A stretch of DNA of 64,000 bases, taken from positions 1 to 64,000 of the forward strand of contig JBEKVB010000009.1 of assembly GCA_049514435.1 (NCBI GenBank). The letters run 5' to 3'. This DNA comes from UBA4810 sp002479215. GTDB lineage: Bacteria; Desulfobacterota; Syntrophia; Syntrophales; Smithellaceae. A program made the position numbers and the translations under genes. Below are positions 26,335 to 32,727 of this stretch, one piece after another. The notes below the pieces were generated by a model that worked only from the letters and a program-made list of their open reading frames with translations, had not been told where the DNA came from and did not search any database. The first letter of the stretch is position 1. Each line of letters opens with the position of its first letter.

Positions 26335-27345
26335 TTACCGCAACAAGGCATCCGCGGGCATTCCCGATTTAAGCTCGAAGTTGGGATTAACTATGGATAT
26401 TTTTACCAGATACACCAGCTTTACTCTTTCTTTTTTTGTCTGGATGATTTTCGGCGTAAATTCTCCTTCCGGCGAAACGAAAGAAACAACTCCGGTGTAA
26501 ACCTTGCCGGGAAAGGTATCAACAGTGACATCGGCTTCCTGGTTCGGTTTTACTTTGCCGATCTGGGTTTCATCAACATATATTTTCAAATCGACGCGGG
26601 AAAGATCGGAAATAGTAATGATTTCCCGCCCGGGAGTAACGGTTTCGCCGGGTTCAATATTGCGGCTGGTAACTACACCGTCCATGGGCGATTTCAATAG
26701 CGTATAATCCAATTGAATGGAGGCTTGTTTTGCCGTTGCTTTTGTTGCGTCAATTTGTGGAATGGCCGTTTCGACATCTTGTTTAGCGGCCTCTATTCTG
26801 CCTAGATTGCCCTGCGCCAGATTTAACACAGATTTGGCTTCCGCAAGCTTTGATTGCGCCACTTCAAAATTGAGTTTCAGCGTATCGCGCTCTTTTTCCG
26901 AAACTACGCCTTTTTTAAATAACTCTTCAAATCGCTGGTAATTCTTTTCGGCATCTTTAAGATTATCTGCGGCGGTCTTCACGCCAGCCTCGGCTCGGGC
27001 CACTTCCGCGGGCAGTGTTTTCTTATTAATATCCAGCACAGTTTCCAGTTGCTGTTTTGATTTTTTCGCTCTGGCGAGATTTGCCCTGGCTTGGTCATAG
27101 CGCGCTCCAAATTCCTCGCGGTCGAGCTGGGCAATAATCTGATCTTTTTTAACGCTTTGCCCTTCCTGAACATTGACTTCAGCGACGCGTCCGGGTACCT
27201 GGAAAGACAAATTAGCCTGTGTTGCTTCGATTGTGCCCGAATAAAAAAGATCTTTTGCGCGGTTATTTTTTTGGCCGAAGTAAACAAAAAGCCCTACGCC
27301 TATAAAAAGAGCTATAAACACTATAATGATAATCCTTTTTTTCAA
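26335..27345 (-). CDS. HlyD/EmrA-family membrane fusion protein, YbhG-like
   Basis: 336-aa periplasmic adaptor with one N-terminal membrane anchor (about residues 3-24). A lipoyl half-motif SFQVPGRVAEVNVQEGQSVKKDQ is followed by a long coiled-coil hairpin (residues 75-195) and the second lipoyl half TLLKSPMDGVVTSRNIEPGE. A beta-barrel domain containing VDETQIGKVKPNQ ends the protein. It links the ABC permeases to an outer-membrane TolC channel, which is not in the window. First gene of the efflux operon after tetR. Confidence 0.92.
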   Translation of the reverse strand: MKKRIIIIVFIALFIGVGLFVYFGQKNNRAKDLFYSGTIEATQANLSFQVPGRVAEVNVQEGQSVKKDQIIAQLDREEFGARYDQARANLARAKKSKQQLETVLDINKKTLPAEVARAEAGVKTAADNLKDAEKNYQRFEELFKKGVVSEKERDTLKLNFEVAQSKLAEAKSVLNLAQGNLGRIEAAKQDVETAIPQIDATKATAKQASIQLDYTLLKSPMDGVVTSRNIEPGETVTPGREIITISDLSRVDLKIYVDETQIGKVKPNQEADVTVDTFPGKVYTGVVSFVSPEGEFTPKIIQTKKERVKLVYLVKISIVNPNFELKSGMPADALLR

Positions 27346-27396
27346 AACTATCCCTCCATTTTACTCAAAATTAAGTCCCCCTGTCATTTCGACGCG

Positions 27397-27428
27397 TACC
27401 CTCGTGTGACCTTCAGGTTATTAGGGTA
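27397..27428. repeat. Palindromic repeat with TGACCTTCAGGTTA core
   Basis: TACCCT/AGGGTA arms flank the core TGACCTTCAGGTTA (27407-27420), identical to cores at 10894 and 46826. It lies between tetR and the adaptor gene, inside the operon. Flanking GTCATTTCGAC and GGATGACGAGAAATC strings resemble common degenerate intergenic repeats. Confidence 0.55.
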
Positions 27429-27480
27429 GAAGTCCACAGCGACGGATGACGAGAAATCTTTCTTTCCAGTCTCATCTACT

Positions 27481-28116
27481 CTACTTTTTTATTGCCCGCA
27501 ACACCAGCCACGCCACCTCATCACCCAGACTGCCTTTTAATTTTTTATCACGGGCTTTAACATCGTCAGGCAGCCATACTTGCTTGTCTTTAATCGGTGA
27601 ACTTTTTTTATAAAAAAGAATGGTGCCCATTATCATCATATGGATTAGAAAAGGTACTGTTTCGATAAAGATTCCTTTTGCCCTTCCCTCATCAAGAATA
27701 CCGACAAGAATTTTAAGGACAGAGACAATATCTTCAACGACGACACGGGGCAGATGGGCTCCGTCTGCAGCCATTTCCCGCATCATAATCGGCGGTATTT
27801 CGGGATTTTTATCCACGGCATCAGCGATAAAAAGAATATAGGCTTTTAGCTTTTCTTCAGGGCTATCTGCTCCGGCGACGGCTGGAGCGATACCTTGAGC
27901 GATATTGCCCAGCACCTGATGAATAACATTAGCGTAAAGAGTATCTTTATCGCCGATTTGATAATACAGAGTAGCTTTATTCACACCGGCGCGCTGAGCA
28001 ATTTCATCCACATGCGTCCCGCTGTAACCATACTCGGCAAAAGTCTTCCGTGCCGCGATTAAAATTTTCTCGGCAGTCTTATTCGGTTTTTCTGTATTGA
28101 TTTGTTGCTTGATCAA
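27481..28116 (-). CDS. TetR-family transcriptional regulator of the efflux operon
   Basis: 211 aa. The N-terminal helix-turn-helix is clear (ILIAARKTFAEYGYSGTHVDEIAQRAGVNKATLYY, residues 18-52); the C-terminal ligand domain is about 150 residues and similar in style to CecR/YbiH, the regulator of ybhG. It is the first gene of the minus-strand series, 135 nt ahead of the adaptor gene. Two adjoining palindromes upstream (28285-28314) are plausible binding sites, implying autoregulation and drug-responsive control. Confidence 0.9.
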   Translation of the reverse strand: MIKQQINTEKPNKTAEKILIAARKTFAEYGYSGTHVDEIAQRAGVNKATLYYQIGDKDTLYANVIHQVLGNIAQGIAPAVAGADSPEEKLKAYILFIADAVDKNPEIPPIMMREMAADGAHLPRVVVEDIVSVLKILVGILDEGRAKGIFIETVPFLIHMMIMGTILFYKKSSPIKDKQVWLPDDVKARDKKLKGSLGDEVAWLVLRAIKK

Positions 28117-28155
28117 TTACCACTCCATTTTTTTTGTCATTCCCGCCCGACATAC

Positions 28156-28282
28156 GACAACTTCGTAAAAATCTTCAGAGGGAAGGCACGCAAATCACGA
28201 GGAATGAGGCCTACTTTTTCGTAGGTCGCAGTGACGAGAGATGAAGCGTAACGCAGCATATGGGATTCTTTACGAAGTTGTC
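28156..28282. repeat. 127-bp element with 14-bp terminal inverted repeats
   Basis: Perfect ends GACAACTTCGTAAA (28156-28169) and TTTACGAAGTTGTC (28269-28282). The interior contains CCTAC/GTAGG and no ORF. A single end with one mismatch (GACGACTTCGTAAA) recurs at 41147-41160 before the YhhQ-like gene. It is MITE-like in form; no flanking duplication is obvious. It separates tetR from its probable promoter. Confidence 0.6.
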
Positions 28283-28284
28283 AT

Positions 28285-28314
28285 TTAACCGTACGGTTTA
28301 ACCATATAGTTAAA
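28285..28314. promoter_or_regulatory. Candidate TetR operator: two adjoining palindromes
   Basis: Perfect 12-bp palindrome AACCGTACGGTT (28287-28298) followed by TTTAAC-N6-GTTAAA (28297-28314). They lie just downstream of the candidate tetR -10 and in the gap shared with the divergent hydrolase gene, so one regulator could control both directions. Confidence 0.55.
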
Positions 28315-28335
28315 TAAATTGATAAAAAATGTCAA
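28307..28335 (-). promoter_or_regulatory. Candidate promoter of tetR/efflux operon
   Basis: TTGACA (28335-28330), 17-nt spacer, TAACTA (28312-28307), a weak -10; TATATG with a 21-nt spacer is an alternative. The operator palindromes overlap the downstream half. Confidence 0.45.
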
Positions 28336-28401
28336 GCTGATTTTGCCGCATGATTATTGCAATACAAAGTTATAAAGTATATATTTAATCAGAGGCGAAA
28401 A

Positions 28402-29127
28402 ATGAAGTGGCTTAGCAATCAGCATCTGGTTTTAATGCCCGGATTGGACGGCACGGGCTCGTCCTTTGAGCCAATCTTGCCGCTTCTTCCGGCGGATACG
28501 AAAATTACAATTGTTCGCTATCCGACGGATAAGCTCTTATCATTTGACAAAACTGTCGAATGCGCGGCAGCACAAATTCAGACAGACAAACCTCCGATAG
28601 TTATCGCCGAATCTTTTTCTGGACCTGTTGCCATTCAGATGATTGGTTCCGGACGCGTCAAGGCAAAAGCGCTTATTTTGTGCGCTACTTGCGCCAAATC
28701 GCCGCGCCCCATTGTGTGGCGCATTATGCGTTTTTTGCGGCTTCCGTTGCTCATCAGGCCGGATATGCCCAAGCGTTTTTTCAAAATTGTTATCGAAGAT
28801 GATAAACTTATTGCTGACCTTCTGCCTTTATGGAAGAAGGTACACGCTGACGTTCCGGCGCGTGTTATGGATCACCGGCTGAAAATTATCAATCAAGTAG
28901 ATGTAACAAAGTGGCTGAAAAAGTTGCCCGTGCCTTGCTGTTATCTTCAGGCAACAAATGATCGTGTAATCCCATCTTCCTGTCTGGCTGATTTTGAAAA
29001 AAATATCCCCAATTTAGTGATAAAAAGGATTAAAGCCCCGCATTTTATTCTGCAGGCTCAACCGCAAGCCTGCCTCGATGCAATTGAAGAGTTTATCAGC
29101 CTCAAGAATCCGTTAATGCAAAAATAG
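28402..29127 (+). CDS. Alpha/beta hydrolase
   Basis: 241 aa from ATG 28402, preceded by AGAGGCG; an in-frame upstream codon at 28357 gives an atypical extension. MPGLDGTGSSF forms the oxyanion loop, AESFSG the nucleophile elbow (Ser near residue 72), ATNDRVIP the acid, and APHFILQ the catalytic His. Thioesterase or lipase-like hydrolases of this size are common; substrate unknown. It is divergent from tetR and may be controlled through the shared operator region. Confidence 0.82.
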   Translation: MKWLSNQHLVLMPGLDGTGSSFEPILPLLPADTKITIVRYPTDKLLSFDKTVECAAAQIQTDKPPIVIAESFSGPVAIQMIGSGRVKAKALILCATCAKSPRPIVWRIMRFLRLPLLIRPDMPKRFFKIVIEDDKLIADLLPLWKKVHADVPARVMDHRLKIINQVDVTKWLKKLPVPCCYLQATNDRVIPSSCLADFEKNIPNLVIKRIKAPHFILQAQPQACLDAIEEFISLKNPLMQK

Positions 29128-29480
29128 TTTTTGTGACAATTCTTTTTAGAGCAAAGAAAGGACCACAAGTACAGCGTTGCCTGATTTTCTAAAAGCAAGA
29201 CGATTTAGCATAAAGATATTCCTTGCTATTGGGCAGTTATGCGTGTAAAAGAGCACATAATTGATAGCGATAGTTATTTGCCTTCCCACCTTTCTTATTA
29301 GAAACTTGCGCAGGAAAATTCCGCTAATCTAAACAGAATCCAAATTTAATGCCGTGTTCGTGGCCTGCATTTCAGGCGCCAAACAAGCGTGTGAACTGTT
29401 GTGTCTTTACCAGCCTTAACGGTTCGAGATGGGTTCAAATATACCAATAGCTGGTAAATACAAAAGATAAAGGATAAAAA
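29128..29480. other. Intergenic/leader region upstream of rhlE
   Basis: 353 bp without a gene. Near its end is a 9-bp inverted repeat TTTACCAGC/GCTGGTAAA (29405-29457) spanning most of the last 60 nt before rhlE, and a GGCCTG/CAGGC hairpin lies at 29362-29380. The strand between the arms contains CTTAACGGTTCGAGATGGG, which resembles the reverse complement of the conserved helix III region of 5S rRNA. I see no promoter of good quality. Confidence 0.4.
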
Positions 29481-30764
29481 ATGAGTTTTCAGAAGTTTGA
29501 GTTACATGAAAAAATACTTGCCGGAGTGCAAGCGCTTGGTTACAAAAAGCCGACACCGATTCAATTACAGGCAATCCCGCCGATTATGGAAGGTCGTGAT
29601 GTTATGGGGCTGGCCCAGACCGGAACAGGAAAAACCGCGGCCTTTGTGCTGCCGATTTTACAACGTTTCATGGAAAAGCCGCTCGGTCATATCCGTGCTT
29701 TGATCATCGCTCCGACGCGCGAGTTGAGCGAACAAACCCACGAAGCGATCGGACAGCTGGGACGTAAAACGAAGCTCCGCAGTACAACTATTTATGGCGG
29801 AGTAAGCATGTATAACCAGATCAACAGACTGCGTGGTAATGTGGAAATTATCTCCGCATGCCCCGGCCGTTTACTTGATCACATCGAACGCGGCACCATT
29901 GATTTGTCCCGTGTAGAAGTGCTGGTACTCGATGAGGCGGATCACATGTTTGATATGGGCTTTCTGCCGGATGTCCGAAGAATCGTAAAGCATCTTCCCC
30001 AAAAGCGCCAAACATTGCTTTTTTCCGCAACGATGCCCGACGACGTAAGAAGCCTGGCCCTGGATCTTCTGCAGAATCCAGTCAATATCCAAATCGGCCA
30101 TTCAGCGCCGGTAATGACGGTTGCTCATAGATTTTATTCGGTACAGATGGGCATTAAAACAGCGTTGCTCAAAGATATTCTGGAAAAGACCAAAATGGAA
30201 TCGGTTCTGGTTTTTACACGGACAAAATCAAGGGCAAAAAGTTTGGCCCAGCAGCTGGATAGATCAGGGCACAAAGTCATTTCATTGCATGGCAATCTAA
30301 CCCAGCAGAAACGCAAACAGGCGCTGGATGGCTTCCGTGACGGCCGTTATGAGATTATGGTTGCTACCGATATTGCCGCCCGCGGTATTGACGTGACACG
30401 GATATCACATGTCATTAATTATGATATGCCTTCTACCGCAGATGCCTATACTCATCGCATCGGCAGAACGGGACGCGCCTCAAAAACCGGTGACGCATTT
30501 ACATTTGTGACAGGAGACGATATCGGCCTGGCTCATTCCCTGAAAAGGATACTCGGAGAAAAATTGCAATACCAGAGTGTGGATGGATTAACTACCGAGA
30601 TACAGACTAGCCCCTCTAATAAGCAAAATACGATTGATCTGAAATCCAATAAGCGAAGAAGATCATTTGCCCCTCATATGCAAACCAGAAGAAAACCGAA
30701 GCAGCGTTCCTTCCAGAATGCTCATCGGTCATCGTGGTCACATCGATCGCAATCCGCAGCCTAA
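29481..30764 (+). CDS. rhlE: DEAD-box ATP-dependent RNA helicase, RhlE-like
   Basis: 427-aa helicase for remodelling structured RNA (ribosome assembly, mRNA decay). Q motif GYKKPTPIQLQ, motif I AQTGTGKT, motif II DEAD, motif III SAT, motif V ATDIAARGIDV and motif VI HRIGRTGR are all present. A basic Arg/Lys/Ser-rich tail of about 60 residues follows, typical of RhlE. In many bacteria such genes are cold induced; the long leader here could serve that. Confidence 0.93.
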   Translation: MSFQKFELHEKILAGVQALGYKKPTPIQLQAIPPIMEGRDVMGLAQTGTGKTAAFVLPILQRFMEKPLGHIRALIIAPTRELSEQTHEAIGQLGRKTKLRSTTIYGGVSMYNQINRLRGNVEIISACPGRLLDHIERGTIDLSRVEVLVLDEADHMFDMGFLPDVRRIVKHLPQKRQTLLFSATMPDDVRSLALDLLQNPVNIQIGHSAPVMTVAHRFYSVQMGIKTALLKDILEKTKMESVLVFTRTKSRAKSLAQQLDRSGHKVISLHGNLTQQKRKQALDGFRDGRYEIMVATDIAARGIDVTRISHVINYDMPSTADAYTHRIGRTGRASKTGDAFTFVTGDDIGLAHSLKRILGEKLQYQSVDGLTTEIQTSPSNKQNTIDLKSNKRRRSFAPHMQTRRKPKQRSFQNAHRSSWSHRSQSAA

Positions 30765-30838
30765 AAAAGGCTTTGAGCAGGGTAATTTTCAGGCGTGCGA
30801 TACCTTCAATGCTAACTAAATAAAAAATATTCTGTGTT

Positions 30839-30901
30839 TAAAATCTGCATTCACCGGCAGAAAAACGCAGCTTTTACGTCCGGTGAAATTAATTGTTATC
30901 T
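30839..30901 (-). other. attC-like site of cassette E
   Basis: Minus strand: R'' AGATAAC (30901-30895, containing the stop codon), then AATTAAT and an 8-bp perfect stem TTCACCGG/CCGGTGAA with an inner AAAA/TTTT pair, then ATGCAG. The expected GTT after the right arm is not preserved (G then ATTTTA), as at the outer edge of a last cassette. It could also act as a transcription terminator. Confidence 0.6.
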
Positions 30902-31921
30902 GTTTTTATTTATTGCTACAGAATATACAGAGGGGCACTTGGGATTAATATCATTAAGTTGTTTTCTGTATATTTCAAAATTATAATTTTTATCTGAGTT
31001 GCCGATAATGCAAAGCACTAACAATTCTTCAAAAAAAGTTAATAAGTTAGATATATGGATATCCATATTAGTTACAATATCAGAGAAATTCGCCTGCTTT
31101 GAACCTTGTCTTCCGCTGAAATCAAAACGCCAGCCGGGTGAAGAAAATTTATTACCTGGATAAAGTTTAAAATTAACAATTTCAAGGTTAAAATTTGCCT
31201 CAGCATGATTAATGTCATGTGCATTCCGCATAAATGATAATTGTTTTATCCAATCTTTGTCTTTTTCTAACAATTCTATTATTTCTTTTTTGTCTGGTTT
31301 ATTTTTTGTTAGCCAATCTCGGTATGCTTGAAAATTTGAGCTATTATTAGGCGCATTGTAGAATATACATAACAATTCATGTGTTTTTTTAAGGAATCGT
31401 TTAGCATTACCAAGAAAAACAGCAACCTTACCGTTTAGATCTTCCACCTGAGGAAGAGTAGAAATTGCAGCACCTTTTTTGTCGCCCTCAATAATGGCAT
31501 CACTCTTTGGCATTAAATCTAAAGTCTCTTTGTAAATACTGTAATATGCAGATTCACAATGTAGAAGCATTTCTGTACAAGACCAAGTGTGATCAAGAAT
31601 GCTTTGTTTGTTTATGTTAGGGATTAATATAATTGAATCCAAAATTTGTTTTGTTTGAATAATTGATCTTGCAACCCAAGAATTGGCACATCCGATAGAA
31701 TATATTTTCTGGTGGCTGTGTCTTGTTTCAAGCTGTGTATTTTGAGGATCAATTGATTCTGCTGGAAGTATTTTTGAAATATAATTATCTGCGAATGCAT
31801 ATAGAGAACCTTGCAGCTTTATAAGATATTGTATTTGGTCCTTTGATTCTTCGGAGCTTTCCGATAGGGCCATGGAAAATGCATTATTTTTGTTAAATTC
31901 GTTTTTCATTTTTTCAGATAA
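30845..31921 (-). mobile_element. Integron-like gene cassette E
   Basis: Second cassette of a minus-strand tandem pair. It begins at GTTATCT (31922-31916) and ends at the exact reverse complement AGATAAC (30901-30895). The start codon is 6 nt after the R' box and the stop codon lies in R'', so there is almost no spare sequence, as usual in integron cassettes. Confidence 0.72.
30896..31909 (-). CDS. Cassette-borne protein of unknown function, HEPN-like motif
   Basis: 337 aa, AT-rich gene, no recognised family. Mostly helical. Near residue 230 the segment DWIKQLSFMRNAHDINHAE contains R-N-x(5)-H, matching the HEPN ribonuclease motif R-x(4-6)-H with a polar residue after Arg. It is preceded by a helix with CESAYYSIYKE and followed by a long C-terminal helix (NMDIHISNLLTFFEELL). 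I infer a HEPN-like helical domain; this rests on motif spacing only. No signal peptide. Confidence 0.7.
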   Translation of the reverse strand: MKNEFNKNNAFSMALSESSEESKDQIQYLIKLQGSLYAFADNYISKILPAESIDPQNTQLETRHSHQKIYSIGCANSWVARSIIQTKQILDSIILIPNINKQSILDHTWSCTEMLLHCESAYYSIYKETLDLMPKSDAIIEGDKKGAAISTLPQVEDLNGKVAVFLGNAKRFLKKTHELLCIFYNAPNNSSNFQAYRDWLTKNKPDKKEIIELLEKDKDWIKQLSFMRNAHDINHAEANFNLEIVNFKLYPGNKFSSPGWRFDFSGRQGSKQANFSDIVTNMDIHISNLLTFFEELLVLCIIGNSDKNYNFEIYRKQLNDINPKCPSVYSVAINKNR

Positions 31922-31971
31922 CGAAAAAATTAGCCGGAGCGTAGCGATCGGCTGTATTGATCTTTTTAGCC
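31916..31971 (-). other. attC-like site between cassettes D and E (56 bp)
   Basis: Minus strand: GGCTAAA (decayed R'', expected GGCCAAC), then ATCAATACAGCCG, central ATCGCTACGCTC, CGGCTAATTTTTTC and R' GTTATCT. The core AGCCGATCGCTACGCTCCGGCT is nearly identical to that of cassette C at 43191-43212, showing that the two loci share one attC family. Confidence 0.75.
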
Positions 31972-32654
31972 CGTTTTTTCAGGGAATGATCCATCTTCCG
32001 ATAATGAAACCATTCCTATAAAGGTAACGCGCTGAAAAAACCTGATGAGCCAAGCCGAATGAATACCTGTTTCACAGAGAACCTGATACTGATATTCTGC
32101 GATATCCTGCTCTCTGTGTGCATACGTCATTTGGGATAGAAATTCCTCAAGAATATGATAATTAAGAATGTTAGCCCAGACACGCTTTTCCGAAACTGCC
32201 GACATTACACCATGGTAATGACAAAGACCCCGAATGACCTTCTTGACGATACGTAGAACTCTATCATCCTGTCATGGATATACCTTGTGTCTGATATTTC
32301 CATCAATTTCAACAGGACGCAAGATCTTTATGAGGTCTCGCACTCGGCGACTGCCGTCGCTCTTTTCGAAGCTTCTCCGGATAGTTGTTTCCCATAGTTC
32401 GCGTCGAGCCTCGTTGGGTTCACCGGCCAGCGCCAGAACATTCCGAAAGTGTACCTCGTCATCCGACCAACCTTTGTTACATTCGTTGCACGAAGGGATT
32501 GTCAAACGCTGAACTCGTGATACCGACTTCGAGGCCGGATAGAGATTGCGCGGGAAGACATGCTCGCTATCGGTTGCGAGACGTTCGCCGCAGTAAGAAC
32601 ACGTCTTTTGGGCTGGCATTCTAAATTCTCTCGTCATATATTCTGACCGGCCAA
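31922..32654 (-). mobile_element. Integron-like gene cassette D
   Basis: First cassette of the minus-strand pair, starting at GTTGGCC (32655-32649) directly after an attI-like leader and ending in the 31916-31971 attC-like site. Its R'' box matches the R' complement at only 5 of 7 positions, and its gene is interrupted, so this cassette is older or decaying. Confidence 0.65.
31966..32637 (-). pseudogene. HNH endonuclease gene with an in-frame TGA
   Basis: The first part (121 codons from ATG 32637) has an HNH5-like core: CSYCGERLATDSEHVFPRNLYP, then CNECNKGWSDDEV. It stops at TGA (32274-32272) after RHKVYP. The same frame continues without another stop for 101 codons to 31966 (QDDRVLRIVKKVIRGLCHYH, then a long helical part). 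Both pieces read as one protein of about 223 codons. The simplest explanation is a nonsense mutation; readthrough or a sequencing error are alternatives. The stop lies after the nuclease motif, so a truncated nuclease might persist. Confidence 0.72.
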
Positions 32655-32693
32655 CAATTAATATACCCTTTGAGTGTTTTGCTAACTTTTATA
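32649..32693 (-). other. attI-like leader of cassette pair D-E
   Basis: Minus strand, ending AAAGGGTATATTAATTG|TTGGCC. Its 41 bp align without gaps to the leader at 14687-14727 with about ten differences, sharing ATAAAAGTT, AAAA and GGNTATATTAATTGTT. It begins 35 nt after the lon stop codon. It could double as a promoter for the HNH gene. Confidence 0.65.
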
Positions 32694-32727
32694 CAACCCT
32701 GCTTTATCCAACAAAAGCTGTAGCAAA

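Noticed and set aside
30839..30901. Treating the hairpin after the 30.9-kb gene only as a terminator
   Set aside because: There is no clean T-run after the stem, and the AGATAAC box exactly complementary to the GTTATCT at the other end of the gene is better explained by a cassette site.
32272..32274. TGA in the HNH gene as a selenocysteine codon
   Set aside because: It lies outside the nuclease motif, I see no convincing SECIS-like hairpin right after it, and no selenocysteine machinery is in the window.
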